Below, piece after piece: positions 1 through 10,093 of a DNA stretch of 18,526 nucleotides. The notes under the pieces are model-generated. The model saw only the letters and a list, made by a program, of their open reading frames with translations. It had not been told where the DNA came from and did not search any database. How positions within the stretch are numbered: position 1 is the stretch's first letter; each line of letters begins with the position of its first letter. The DNA is from Mucidula mucida (lineage: Eukaryota > Basidiomycota > Agaricomycetes > Agaricales > Physalacriaceae): NCBI GenBank assembly GCA_015501055.1, contig JADNYV010000658.1, forward strand, positions 1 to 18,526, in the 5' to 3' direction. The position numbers and the translations under genes are program-made.

Positions 1-158
1 TCTTTGCGCTGGTGAGCAAAGACTTTGGTGGTCACTCGGTTCGTTCTGGGGGTATAACACACTATGCATCCCTTGGACTCTCTGAGACCATACTCCAAGC
101 CCTAGGCCGTTGGTCATCCTCTGCGTGGAAGATCTATATACGTGACCATTCGATGTAA
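1..158 (+). CDS. Tyrosine recombinase, C-terminal end (partial, unit 0)
   Basis: This is the 3' end of a phage-integrase-type tyrosine recombinase, read in the frame starting at base 3 and ending at the TAA at 156-158. In YR retrotransposons this enzyme inserts a circular DNA copy of the element. The second half of the catalytic site is visible: an H-x-x-R motif (HSVR, 33-44), a GRW motif at 105-113 with Trp in the place often held by His, and the likely nucleophile Tyr in KIYIRD at 135-137. The first catalytic Arg and the Lys lie outside the window. It is the only copy here that keeps this part; the YR genes of units 1 and 3 lack it. The stop codon runs straight into the non-coding block at 159. 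The family call is firm; whether the full gene is intact cannot be seen. Confidence 0.88.
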   Translation, partial: FALVSKDFGGHSVRSGGITHYASLGLSETILQALGRWSSSAWKIYIRDHSM

Positions 159-1427
159 ACGCGGATTCCGAGGGTAGGGAGCGTTTTCAGAGGCCTCTGC
201 ACACTCCACCCCCTCCTTACCCTTTACCCAACTTCCTACTCAAGGGTGTTCATGAGACAGCTTAAATCAAGTCAAACACTCATTTCACTCCAAAGCTGGA
301 TTATGTTCGCTCTCTGCTGCTCCTACTGCAGCCAGCCCACTCTCTGGGCTCTTCCTGGACTTACCCAGCCTGTGTCTGGTGTTGTAGTAACAACAGAGGC
401 CACTCACAGGGCGCCCTGGGAGGTTTAAGCAAGAGTCACACACTCTGCTCTTTGTCTCTTACCATCATCATCTCACAGAGACAAGCAGTTTGTGATTCCT
501 CCAGTCCTCTTGCTCAGGACTGATGCCATACACCTCTAGAGCACTGTCTGAAGCCGCCTACCCAGCCCAAAACCAGTCCAGACAGGTCCAAAGTGCCCAT
601 TTTGAGGGAATTCGCACTTTTGCTCTCCCAGGCAAGCACCACTCGCTCTACTCGGTCCTCCTGTCAGGACTGATGTACTGGCACCCAGAACCTATTGGAA
701 GTGTCCGCTCCGGCCCAGAGCGCTAGCGCTCCCACTGCTCTCCCTGCTTCCAGTATGTGCCAATGTCTCACATCCAGCTCTTCAGAGCTGATGCCCATTT
801 TGTGCCCAGATACCCATTCCTTTCCAAAGGACTCCTTCTCAAGGACATTCTGTGGGCTATCTGGTCACAGGTGCGCTCTCTGCACCCTCTCACTCCCTCC
901 AGCTAACCTGTGTTATCTGGTCACAGTTAGCTCCGCATTTTTGCGTCCTTTCCCTGTGGCTACACCACACATCCCTCTCCAAGCGGCTCACCACCGCTTA
1001 TCGAGCTCAATACTCCGCTCAGCGTGCTATACCTCCCTGGACTCGGTATCCTCCTTGTACTTCCTTGTCATCGTCGATCAGTGGTACAGCTCAACCTGTG
1101 CTTGCGACCGCGTTCAACACCCGGTTGTACAGCGTGTGCCTGACTCCTACAAGGAGTGTAAATCAGGGCGCTGATTGATAGACGAGTTCGCTCTCTGAGT
1201 GCGCCGTAACACGTTCGCTCTCTGAGTGTTCGATAGGCTTGGTTAAGGATCGGTCGGTACCCAGCTCAGGCGCCCTCTATTCGCTTACAACCTGGGTGTT
1301 CTCTTTGCGAGGGCATTCGCGTTCTGAGTGTTAGACTGGCCAAAAGGCAGCAAGAGGGCGAGAAGCCTGCGCAGACAGCCTTAGGTGCACATTCTGCTGA
1401 CAACGTTCCTGAACCAGGAAGCGGATC
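159..1427 (+). repeat. Inter-unit non-coding block, copy 1 (YR stop to gag ATG)
   Basis: This non-coding block of 1269 nt sits between the YR stop of one unit and the gag ATG of the next. It recurs at 5225-6502, 10227-11505 and 15376-16653, and in part inverted at 8732-9540. It presumably combines the 3' and 5' terminal sequences of the element (the B-A junction of split-direct-repeat elements) and should hold the promoter, but no convincing TATA box or initiator was found. It contains perfect palindromes at 188-199, 407-418 and 718-731. This copy has several single-base losses compared with copies 3 and 4. Open frames inside it shift between copies and are not called as genes. Confidence 0.85.
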
Positions 1428-2777
1428 ATGTCTGATGTTGACGAGCTCGATGGTATCTCTCGCAATCATTCACCTCCTCGCCCCCATTCGCCCTATGATC
1501 AGGATCCAGACGAGCGCGAAGCGATTCGCTTGCGCGCTGAGCAGCTTCAGGACCTTGTCAAGCGGTTTGCGGATGGGTCTATCAAATCCCAAGGCGAGTT
1601 CTTGCAGCTTGCCCGCAAAACCGGCGCGTCTGCTGGCGAAATGGACGACTATATCGAACAAGTCGCCCAAATCATTGAACAGCGCAAGAAGCCGGACAAG
1701 GCTCCCGAGCACGATAGGACTCCTGAGCGCGATGCTACATTCCAACGAGAGCTGGATGAAGAGGCGCGAAGGCGTGCCGTTGAAGAGGCCGCTTGGGCCG
1801 CGTTCGCAGCGCAGCTCGATGCTGCTGCTGCTACAGCGCCTGCCGCGCAGCCCGCTTCAGCCGCCGGACCCGTGGCTGGTCCGTTATCAGCTTCGTTGCT
1901 CTCTAGGCTCCTTGGAGCAGAGTCTACTCCGTCCGGCATCTCTGCTTCAGTCCTCGCTGCAGCTCCGCATCTTGCGCAGCTTGCAGCTCCCTCCAACCTC
2001 ACTCCTCATATCGAGGAGACTCAGCGCATTCGACGTCTCCTCACTACTGAGAAGGACATCGACGCTATCATCAATGCGTGTCAGATGCAGTCACTCCATG
2101 ATCCATTTGCGCGCTCCTTCTGGCGTTCCATTGTGCTGGAGCAGTATGTGGATTTTGAGAAGCTCTTTGCTCCATTCACTCTGGCACAAATCAGCAGGAG
2201 GACACCAAGGACTTTGCCGGTGGCTACGTCATCATGCGCAAGGACCAGTCCACTGCTCGCCGCACCCTCACCCAAGAGTCCGAGTGGACACGCGTCTTCG
2301 ATGCGTATGCCACCGGTGTTGGGCTCATCTACCCTCACCGCAAGGACGAACTCCGGGGTTACCGCGCGCTCATCATTGAGCTGTTTCGCGCTACACCCTC
2401 GAATCCAGCGTTCCCTATTCGCTGTGATAAGGAGACTCGCATTCGCTATGCTAACTCTCCTTTCCATCTCGATGATCGCACTGCGCTCCAGCTTCCTCTT
2501 CTCTCTGAGATGTTGCGCACCTCTGAGGGAGCAAATCCTCGCAAGCGGTCCTCTGACTCTGGCAGCTCCAGTCTGCGACGCGTCGTCGATTGTTTGCCAG
2601 AATTGGAATCTGGGTAAATGCTCATCTCCGTGCTCCGCAGGCCGTCTTCACGGTTCTTGCAGTGAGTGCGGAGGAAAGCACACAGCCAAGAGCCAACCAG
2701 CCTGCCTCATCCTCCTCAAAGCCAAACGAGCAGTCGCTCGTTCAGGAGCGAGTTCAGGCGGCGCTGATGAAGCCTAA
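1428..2777 (+). pseudogene. gag: gag, unit 1 (frameshifted)
   Basis: This is the structural nucleocapsid-like protein of the retroelement, expected to package element RNA in the cytoplasm. The start ATG at 1428 opens an acidic, charged N-terminus (MSDVDELDG), followed by a helix-rich charged stretch and an Ala/Pro/Ser-rich linker. Near the C-terminus is a Cys-His cluster with spacing C-x7-C-x3-C-x5-H and then C-x2-C-x3-H-x7-C, probably zinc binding. Against copies 3 and 4 there is a one-base loss near 2170 and further losses near 2568 and 2589. The reading frame therefore leaves gag at about residue 247 and returns just before the Cys cluster. The end at 2777 is the natural gag stop. No capsid fold can be claimed from sequence alone. 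Confidence 0.82.
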
Positions 2778-4594
2778 GTCGTTGAAGCGTGAATCAGACG
2801 CTGTACCACCACCACCACGCTTTAAGCGTGGTTATGTATTTACTACCAATGTACTATCAGAATCTAAAACGCCTTCGAGCATCTCTTCCACTTATACTGC
2901 TCCTCCGCTTCCTTTACCTCCTCAGCAAATTCTCAACGACTCCTCCATCCAGCAGTCTCTTGCTGCAGTAGCTGACTACATAGTCACACACTATCGACAT
3001 TGACCGCTTTGAGCGGCTTCTTGCCAAACATCCCAATCAGCCCTTTGTGAGCTCTATCATCCGCTCACTCCGTGAAGGGTTCTGGCCTTTACACGATGGT
3101 CAGTGGGAAGCGCACCTCAGAGACAAGATTAGAGACAACTACTCTACTGAGGAGTGCGATCTTGTTGAGCTGCGCAAACAGCGAGATCAAGAAGTTGCTG
3201 CTGGCCGCTGGTCCCCTGCGCTTCCAGAAGGCTTTAAGCTCTTGCCTGGAATGCGCCTGTCACCCATGTTTGTGGTCTGGCAGAAGGGTAAACCACGCAT
3301 TGTCATGGACCATACAGGCAATGTCTCAATGACGCATGCAGAGCATGCCAAAGTCAAGTACGACGATATGCACTCCTTTGGGCAGGTACTGCATGATGTC
3401 CTACAAGCTCATCCTCACGAGGAGATCCTGCTTTTCAAGAGCGACATCTCTAAAGCGTTCCTCAATCTCCCCGTTCATCCCATTTGGCAGCTACAACAAG
3501 TTGTCATTGTCGACGGCCGCTATCACATTGTGCGCCGTCTCATCTTTGGCAGTCGTGCATCACCATACTGCTGGTGTTCGTTCTCTGGCCTGGTTAACTG
3601 GGTTGCTTGGGAGCTAGATATACCAGACCTGCACGACTACATGGATGACTACTATGGCTGGGACACCAATCACAATCTGGTGCTCTTTCATGGACAGCGA
3701 CGTCCCCGACGTCAAGTCCAGCTTCTCCTTCTGTGGGACTCTTTGGGCATCCCATATGAAGATAAGAAGCAGGAACACGGTCCTCAGCTAAAAATCATTG
3801 GTTTCTGGTTAGACACTGTTCACGGGTCTATCTCTCTCTCACCAGACTCCATTGCGGACATGATCACCACCATTCAGTCGTTCTTGTCCCAGCAAAAGCC
3901 TGTACTCAAGGAGTGGCAGTCCTTGGGTGGGTATCTCAACTGGGCTCTTAATGTGCTGCCTTGGGCACGGCCAGCACTTACAGAGCTCTACCGCAAGATG
4001 AGCGGTAAAACACTGCAGTACAAAGGCATTCCATTGAACGTTGAGGTTAGAGCAGATCTCACTTGGTTTGTCAATGCATTACAACACTGCATCGGAGTGC
4101 GCTTTGTGAATGCGCAGGCGTGGGATGACTCTGAGGCTGATATGGTCTATTGGACAGATGCGAGTAATCTGGGCCTCGCTTTCGTCTATGCTGGGAATGG
4201 CTTTAGCTATCAACTCCGAACCATCACCGGAGTTGACACCTTCTTTAGGGAGCTTGTAGCTATTCTTTGCGCTGTTCATGATGCTGCCTCTCATCCCTCT
4301 CCGCCTCGCAGGCTGTTAATCCATTCTGACAGTCTGGACTCCGTCTCAGTGTTTAACACTTTGGCTGCTTCACAGTCAAGTCACAATGCTGTTCTGCTTG
4401 CCATTGCTGATATTGTCCTGCGCACCGGCATTGATGTTCGTGTGCGGCACATCCGCGGGGTTGACAACGTGATGGCAGACATGTTGTCCCGCTTACTGTT
4501 CTCTGACTTTCAGAAACAGTTCCCCTCCTACCGCGTCCGCACTATGGAGCCACCTCGTGAGCTCCTACCGGCGCGATGGAGAGAGTGCTTTTAG
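2767..4594 (+). pseudogene. Reverse transcriptase-RNase H, unit 1 (damaged N-terminal third)
   Basis: This is the polymerase that copies element RNA to DNA and removes the RNA strand. From 3047 to 4594 one uninterrupted 515-codon frame holds most of RT and all of RNase H. The catalytic Asp of FKSDISKAF is at 3443-3445 and YMDD is at 3638-3649. The first RNase H Asp (TDAS) is at 4157-4159, followed by the REL Glu, HSDS Asp and ADMLSR Asp. The start was set at the ATG at 2767, which overlaps the gag stop by 11 nt, in the +1 frame relative to gag. A five-base loss around 2982-2992 breaks the frame and creates an early stop. A cluster of indels at 3322-3348 replaces the GLNDGIARAD stretch of copy 2 with unrelated residues. 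The RT finger region would be defective even if translated. Confidence 0.87.
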
Positions 4595-5224
4595 AGGCAT
4601 TGGGCGAGGGCGGACAGCCTCGTCACCCTGCCCACCTATGGACTTGCAAAAACTAGATGAACTCGTCTTGTATCTGCAGGCCCATGCTATTGAGACCTCT
4701 ACGCGTATCAACTACTCTACTGGGGCTAGAGATTACGCCCGCTTCTGTAAAGCACAAATCTGTCTCTGGATCCTACTCCGGAGACTCTAGCACGTTACAT
4801 TGCATACACGTCCCAATTCATTGGCTCTGCTCCTAAATACTTAACCGGGGCTAAGCACTTCCTCAATGACCTTTATCCTCACTTTGGTGACGCTCGTGCT
4901 TCAGCGCTTGTTCAAGCCGCTATCCGTGGGTCAAAGAAGGTCCGGGCAGATCCTATAGCTAGGAAGCCCCCTCTTCGACTCATCACCTTCAGCTCTTTGT
5001 GAGTCAACCAGACCACATATGATGATTTCTCTTTGCTACAATCATGCATGCGCTTCTATGGTTCACCGATGGAGAGCTGGTGCAGCTAATCAGAAGAAGC
5101 TACTGATGGAAGAAGATATAAGGTGCCAGCTCAATTTGAACTGGTATGCAGCTATCGCTGCCTTACCATAAGACGATCCTTCTATCAGGCACTAAACTGT
5201 TACCTCAGACTGTGGTCGATGTAA
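4576..5224 (+). pseudogene. Tyrosine recombinase, unit 1 (heavily eroded, C-terminus deleted)
   Basis: This is a recombinase remnant. The ATG at 4576 overlaps the RT stop, as in unit 3. The N-terminal helical, core-binding-like segment (MDLQKLDELVLYLQ...) can be read from 4638, but a base is missing before it and another near 4758. From about 4973 to the end, this copy is 60 nt shorter than the matching part of unit 3 (15064-15375). About 23 of these are one gap just before the end, and the rest are scattered one- to few-base losses. The HxxR and Tyr motifs are absent: the coding remnant joins directly to the TCG-ATG-TAA that normally ends the gene. The concentration of deletions suggests low-quality consensus, strong decay, or both. 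Confidence 0.8.
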
Positions 5225-6502
5225 ACGCGGATTCCGAGGGTAGGGAGCGTTTTCAGAGGCCTCTGCACACTCCACACCCCACCTTACCCCTTTACCCAAC
5301 TTCCTACTCAAGGGAGTTCAATGAGACAGCTTAAATCAAGTCAAACACTCATTTCACTCTAAAGCTGTATCATGTTCGCTCTCTGCTGCTCCTACTGCAG
5401 CCAGCCCACTCTCTGGGCTCTTCCTGGACTTACCCAGCCTGTGTCTGGTGTTGTAGTAACAACAGAGGCCACTCACAGGGCGCCCTGGGAGGTTTAAGCA
5501 AGAGCTCACACACTCTGCCTCTTTGTCTCTTACCATCATCATCTCACAGAGACAAGCAGTTTGTGATTCCTCCAGTCCTCTTGCTCAGGACTGATGCCAT
5601 ACACCTCTAGAGCACTGTCTGAAGCCGCCTACCCAGCCCAAAACCAGTCCAGACAGGTCCAAAGTGCCCATTTTGAGGGAATTCGCACTTTTGCTCTCCC
5701 AGGCAAGCACCACTCGCTCTACTCGGTCCTCCTGCTCAGGACTGATGTACTGGCACCCTAGAACCCTATTGGAAGTGTCCGCTCCGGCCCCAGAGCGCTA
5801 GCGCTCCCGCTGCTCTCCCTGCTTCCAGTATGTGCCAATGTCTCACATCCAGCTCTTCAGAGCTGATGCCCATTTTGTGCCCAGATACCCATTCCTTTCC
5901 AAAGGACTCCTTCTCAAGGACATTCTGTGGGCTATCTGGTCACAGGTGCGCTCTCTGCACCCTCTCACTCCCTCCAGCTAACCTGTGTTATCTGGTCACA
6001 GTTAGCTCCGCATTTTTGCATCCTTTCCCTGTGGCTACACCACACATCCCTCTCAAGTGGCTCACCACCGCTTATCGAGCTCAATACTCCGCTCAGCGTG
6101 CTATACCTCCCTGGACTCGGTATCCTCCTTGTACTTCCTTGTCATCGTCGATCAGTGGTACAGCTCAACCTGTGCTTGCGACCGTGTTCAACACCCGGTT
6201 GTACAGCGTGTGCCTGACTCCTACCAAGGAGTGTAAATCAGGGCGCTGATTGTTAGACGAGTTCGCTCTCTGAGTGTGCCGTAACACGTCCGCTCTCTGA
6301 GTGTTCGATAGGCTTGGTTAAGGATCGGTCGGTACCCAGCTCAGGCGCCCTCTATTCGCTTACAACCTGGGTGTTCTCTTTGCGAGGGCATTCGCGTTCT
6401 GAGTGTTAGACTGGCCAAAAGGCAGCAAGAGGGCGAGAAGCCTGCGCAGACAGCCTTAGGTGCACATTCTGCTGACAACGTTCCTGAACCAGGAAGCGGA
6501 TC
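5225..6502 (+). repeat. Inter-unit non-coding block, copy 2
   Basis: This block of 1278 nt is nearly identical to the copies at 159, 10227 and 15376 and joins the truncated YR of unit 1 to gag of unit 2. It differs from copy 3 by a few substitutions and single-base changes. One substitution, in the arm at 6055-6060, would turn a C-G pair of a potential six-pair stem (with 6068-6073) into a G-U-type pair. No protein-coding gene is supported in it. Confidence 0.85.
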
Positions 6503-7853
6503 ATGTCTGATGTTGACGAGCTCGATGGTATCTCTCGCAATCATTCACCTCCTCGCCCCCATTCGCCCTATGATCAGGATCCAGACGAGCGCGAAGCGAT
6601 TCGCTTGCGCGCTGAGCAGCTTCAGGACCTTGTCAAGCGGTTTGCGGATGGGTCTATCAAATCCCAAGGCGAGTTCTTGCAGCTTGCCCGCAAAACCGGC
6701 GCGTCTGCTGGCGAAATGGACGACTATATCGAACAAGTCGCTCAAATCATTGAACAGCGCAAGAAGCCGGACAAGGCTCCCGAGCACGATAGGACTCCTG
6801 AGCGCGATGCTACATTCCAACGAGAGCTGGATGAAGAGGCGCGAAGGCGTGCTGTTGAAGAGGCCGCTTGGGCCGCGTTTGCGGCGCAGCTCGATGCTGC
6901 TGCTGCTACAGCGCCTGCCGCGCAGCCCGCTTCAGCCGCCGGACCCGTGGCTGGTCCGTTATCAGCTTCGTTGCTCTCTAGGCTCCTTGGAGCAGAGTCT
7001 ACTCCGTCCGGCATCTCTGCTTCAATCCTCGCTGCAGCTCCGCATCTTGCGCAGCTTGCAGCTCCCTCCAACCTCACTCCTCATATCGAGGAGACTCAGC
7101 GCATTCGACGTCTCCTCACTACTGAGAAGGACATCGACGCTATCATCAATGCGTGTCAGATGCAGTCACTCCATGATCCATTTGCGCGCTCCTTCTGGCG
7201 TTCCATTGTGCTGGAGCAGTATGTGGATTTTGAGAAGCTCTTTGCCTCCATTCACTCTGGCACAAATCAGCAGGAGGACACCAAGGACTTTGCCGGTGGC
7301 TACGTCATCATGCGCAAGGACCAGTCCACTGCTCGCCGCACCCTCACCCAAGAGTCCGAGTGGACACGCGTCTTCGATGCGTATGCCACCGGTGTTGGGC
7401 TCATCTACCCTCACCGCAAGGACGAACTCCGGGTTACCGCGCACTCATCATTGAGCTGTTTCGCGCTACACCCTCGAATCCAGCGTTCCCTATTCGCTGT
7501 GATAAGGAGACTCGCATTCGCTATGCTAACTCTCCTTTCCATCTCGATGATCGCACTGCGCTCCAGCTTCCTCTTCTCTCTGAGATGTTGCGCACCTCTG
7601 AGGGAGCAAATCCTCGCAAGCGGTCCTCTGACTCTGGCAGCTCGCAGTCTGCGACGCGTCGTCGCATTGTTTGCCAGAATTGGAATCTGGGTAAATGCTC
7701 ATCTCCGTGCTCCGCAGGCCGTCTTCACGGTTCTTGCAGTGAGTGCGGAGGAAAGCACACAGCCAAGAGCCAACCAGCCTGCCTCATCCTCCTCAAGCCA
7801 AACGAGCAGTCGCTCGTTCAGGAGCAAGTTCAGGCGGCGCTGATGAAGCCTAA
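6503..7853 (+). pseudogene. gag: gag, unit 2 (frameshifted, runs into RT frame)
   Basis: This is the same gag as in the other units, with the acidic N-terminus, charged helical region, Ala/Pro-rich linker and C-terminal Cys-His cluster. The first ~310 codons are intact as far as about 7432, where one G of a GGGG run is missing. The correct protein then continues in the next frame through the Cys cluster. A second one-base loss near 7795 puts this C-terminal part in the same frame as RT, so a single open frame crosses the gag-RT boundary without a stop. The usual gag stop would be at 7851-7853. This accidental fusion is peculiar to this copy; the other three keep separate frames. Confidence 0.82.
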
Positions 7854-8604
7854 GTCGTTGAAGCGTGAATCAGACGCTGTACCACCACCACCACGCTTTA
7901 AGCGTGGTTATGTATTTACTACCAATGTACTATCAGAATCTAAAACGCCTTCGAGCATCTCTTCCACTTATACTGCTCCTCCGCTTCCTTTACCTCCTCA
8001 GCAAATTCTCAACGACTCCTCCATCCAGCAGTCTCTTGCTGCAGTAGCTGACTACATCAAGGTCAGCACACCTATCGACATTGACCGCTTTGAGCGGCTT
8101 CTTGCCAAACATCCCAATCAGCCCTTTGTGAGCTCTATCATCCGCTCACTCCGTGAAGGGTTCTGGCCTTTACACGATGGTCAGTGGGAAGCGCACCTCA
8201 GAGACAAGATTAGAGACAACTATTCTACTGAGGAGTGCGATCTTGTTGAGCTGCGCAAACAGCGAGATCAAGAAGTTGCTGCTGGCCGTTGGTCCCCTGC
8301 GCTTCCAGAAGGCTTTAAGCTCTTGCCTGGAATGCGCCTATCACCCATGTTTGTGGTCTGGCAGAAGGGTAAACCACACGTCGTCATGGACCATACAGGC
8401 AATGGTCTCAATGACGGCATTGCCAGAGCTGATGCCAAAGTCAAGTACGACGATATGCACTCCTTTGGGCAGGTACTGCATGACGTCCTACAAGCTCATC
8501 CTCACAAGGAGATCCTGCTTTTCAAGAGCGACATCTCTAAAGCGTTCCTCAATCTCCCCGTTCATCCCATTTGGCAGCTACAACAAGTTGCCTATGCTTG
8601 TTAG
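7843..8604 (+). pseudogene. Reverse transcriptase, unit 2 (N-terminal fragment)
   Basis: This fragment covers the N-terminal extension and the fingers/early palm of RT. It keeps the uninterrupted MFVVWQKGKP...VVMDHTGNGLNDGI region and the first catalytic Asp in FKSDISKAF. Of the copies in the window it is the best witness of the 3320-3350 region that is damaged in unit 1 and frameshifted in unit 3. Homology ends at 8590 (…WQLQQV) and four unrelated codons lead to a TAG at 8602-8604. YMDD and RNase H are absent, so no polymerase activity is possible. The ATG at 7843 corresponds to the start chosen in the other units. Confidence 0.85.
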
Positions 8605-8731
8605 ATCACACAAGGTTAGGTCAAAACTGGACCCCGAGGGCCCCATCAATTCAGCGTATCGTAAAGTGCCTGTACATGAAGTGTACATACTTAATACATG
8701 AAGATGTATCTACTGAGGGAGAGGTGGGAGG
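8591..8731. other. Orphan sequence between truncated RT and inverted block
   Basis: These 141 nt match nothing else in the window. No coding signal is recognised. The right part (about 8671-8709) is AT-richer than its surroundings and carries two TGTACA palindromes five bases apart, plus a repeated TACATGAAG motif. It could be a remnant of another mobile element, original flanking DNA, or filler from the rearrangement. Its origin is unknown. Confidence 0.5.
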
Positions 8732-9540
8732 GGACGCAAAAATGCGGAGCTAACTGTGACCAGATAACACAGGTTAGCTGGAGGGGAGTGAGAGGGTGCA
8801 GAGAGCGCACCTGTGACCAGATAGCCCACAGAATGTCCTTGAGAAGGAGTCCTTTGGAAAGGAATGGGTATCTGGGCACAAAATGGGCATCAGCTCTGAA
8901 GAGCTGGATGTGAGACATTGGCACATACTGGAAGCAGGGAGAGCAGCGGGAGCGCTAGCGCTCTGGGGCCGGAGCGGACACTTCCAATAGGTTCTAGGGT
9001 GCCAGTACATCAGTCCTGAGCAGGAGGACCGAGTAGAGCGAGTGGTGCTTGCCTGGGAGAGCAAAAGTGCGAATTCCCTCAAAATGGGCACTTTGGACCT
9101 GTCTGGACTGGTTTTGGGCTGGGTAGGCGGCTTCAGACAGTGCTCTAGAGGTGTATGGCATCAGTCCTGAGCAAGAGGACTGGAGGAATCACAAACTGCT
9201 TGTCTCTGTGAGATGATGATGGTAAGAGACAAAGAGGCAGAGTGTGTGAGCTCTTGCTTAAACCTCCCAGGGCGCCCTGTGAGTGGCCTCTGTTGTTACT
9301 ACAACACCAGACACAGGCTGGGTAAGTCCAGGAAGAGCCCAGAGAGTGGGCTGGCTGCAGTAGGAGCAGCAGAGAGCGAACATGATCCAGCTTTGGAGTG
9401 AAATGAGTGTTTGACTTGATTTAAGCTGTCTCATTGAACTCCCTTGAGTAGGAAGTTGGGTAAAGGGGTAAGGAGGGGTGTGGAGTGTGCAGAGGCCTCT
9501 GAAAACGCTCCCTACCCTCGGAATCCGCGTTTACATCGAA
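8732..9540 (-). repeat. Inverted partial copy of the non-coding block
   Basis: On the minus strand this segment matches the first ~800 nt of the block (compare 10227 to about 11025) almost base for base. It starts at 9540 with the TTCGATGTAAACGCGG edge and ends at 8732 inside the ATTTTTGCGTCC stretch. It includes the same palindromes and hairpins. Together with the forward copy at 10227 it forms an inverted repeat of about 0.8 kb around the gypsy fragment. It is either the terminal part of an inverted element or the product of an inversion or template switch. Long open frames here are reverse shadows. Confidence 0.88.
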
Positions 9541-9691
9541 CGATGCAACCCTAAGCTTTCTGATAAGCGACATGGGCCATTTAAGATCACTTGGCCCAGT
9601 AACCTATTGCCTCAAGTTACCAATGAAGTGGCACATCCACCCAGTCTTCCATGCATCCCTACTTGCCCCGTACATCAAGACCTCTGTCTAT

Positions 9692-9823
9692 GGCTTTAAC
9701 TTCCCAGGAGTTCCCCCAGACCTACTGTACACTGATGAGGAGTTTTCATCCATCCTTACTCACCTGCCACGGGCCTAACTTCCCGGGAGTTCCCCCAGAC
9801 CTACTGAACACTGATAAGAAGTA
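9692..9823 (+). repeat. Duplicated pre-chromodomain linker
   Basis: The stretch encoding NFPGVPPDLLYTDEE (from 9698) is repeated with changes as NFPGVPPDLLNTDKK (from 9777), 79 nt downstream. Each copy is about 50 nt and is separated from the next by a diverged spacer. It lies directly before the chromodomain. Confidence 0.8.
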
Positions 9824-10083
9824 CAATGTGGAGGAAATTCTGGACTCACGGCCGACTCGTAATAAGTGGGCGTGAAGTACCTCGTGAAGTGGTTGGACTA
9901 TTTGAGCTCTGAGAATATGTGGGAGCCGGCGTTGGGACTGACAAAGGCACTGAATAAGATAACTGACTTCTATAAGGTACACCCAAAGGTGTACAAGAAG
10001 CCACTCCCTCGCCTACAAGGCCTTGGTGTCTCAATCAGAGATATCTGGGCAGGACTTCTGCGCTCCAGATGCAAGCGCAGCCT

Positions 10084-10092
10084 AAGAGGGGA
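10084..10092 (+). promoter_or_regulatory. Polypurine tract of the gypsy fragment
   Basis: The purine run AAGAGGGGA lies one base before a TGTCATGA sequence that looks like the start of a fungal gypsy LTR. In LTR elements such a tract primes plus-strand DNA synthesis. The assignment depends on position and composition only. Confidence 0.6.
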
Positions 10093-10093
10093 T

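Larger units (their letters stand above)
159..5224 (+). mobile_element. YR retrotransposon unit 1 (DIRS order, Ngaro-like)
   Basis: This is one complete repeat unit in the order block, gag, RT-RNase H, YR. Protein content (YMDD reverse transcriptase, RNase H, tyrosine recombinase instead of a DDE integrase) places it in the DIRS order. There is no methyltransferase after RNase H and no long terminal inverted repeat was recognised, which favours a Ngaro/PAT-type element. All three genes are broken as read, and the YR lacks its C-terminal catalytic half, so this copy cannot be autonomous. Confidence 0.85.
5225..8590 (+). mobile_element. YR retrotransposon unit 2 (truncated inside RT)
   Basis: This unit has a block, a gag with two frame errors, and the first ~250 codons of RT. 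Similarity to the other units stops abruptly after base 8590, within the RT palm region and before YMDD. The remaining RT, RNase H and YR are missing and are replaced by orphan sequence, an inverted block and a gypsy fragment. The distance from this gag to the next is still 5003 nt, close to a normal unit, which appears to be coincidence. Confidence 0.85.
9541..10093 (+). pseudogene. Gypsy integrase C-terminus with chromodomain (frameshifted)
   Basis: This is the tail of a Ty3/gypsy Pol protein. The KLSDKRHGPF motif (about 9552-9581) and GPVTYCLKLPMKWHIHPVFHASLLAPY (about 9587-9670) are hallmarks of the integrase C-terminal GPY/F-type region. A chromodomain follows: YNVEEIL (about 9823-9843), YLVKWLDY (about 9881-9904) and ENMWEP (about 9910-9927). 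The aromatic residues that in chromodomains form the methyl-lysine cage appear present (Y, W, W). In chromoviruses this domain steers integration to heterochromatin. Frames break near 9585, in the region 9745-9775 and near 9868. The linker before the chromodomain is duplicated. The gene is dead and lacks everything upstream. Confidence 0.83.

Noticed and set aside
246..1178. Short plus-strand open frames in block copy 1
   Set aside because: Their frames and ends change between block copies through one-base indels, and none has a recognisable motif.
1470..2002. Minus-strand open frames opposite gag (also at 6545-7077, 11548-12079, 16699-17229)
   Set aside because: They mirror the stop-poor gag sequence, repeat in each unit only because gag does, and resemble no protein family. 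They are treated as shadows.
2811..2822. CACCAC microsatellite near the RT start
   Set aside because: It is only four trinucleotides and encodes part of the RT N-terminal Pro-rich stretch. It is relevant only as an indel-prone site.
7360..8604. A genuine gag-RT fusion protein in unit 2
   Set aside because: The fusion arises from a one-base loss near 7795 that the other three units do not share. They keep a gag stop and a separate RT frame.
9213..9401. 62-codon frame starting MMMVRDKEAEC, also seen inverted at 5354-5542, 10355-10543 and 15492-15692
   Set aside because: It recurs because the block recurs. It spans palindromes and a long stem, runs antisense to the element in the forward blocks, and has no supporting motif.
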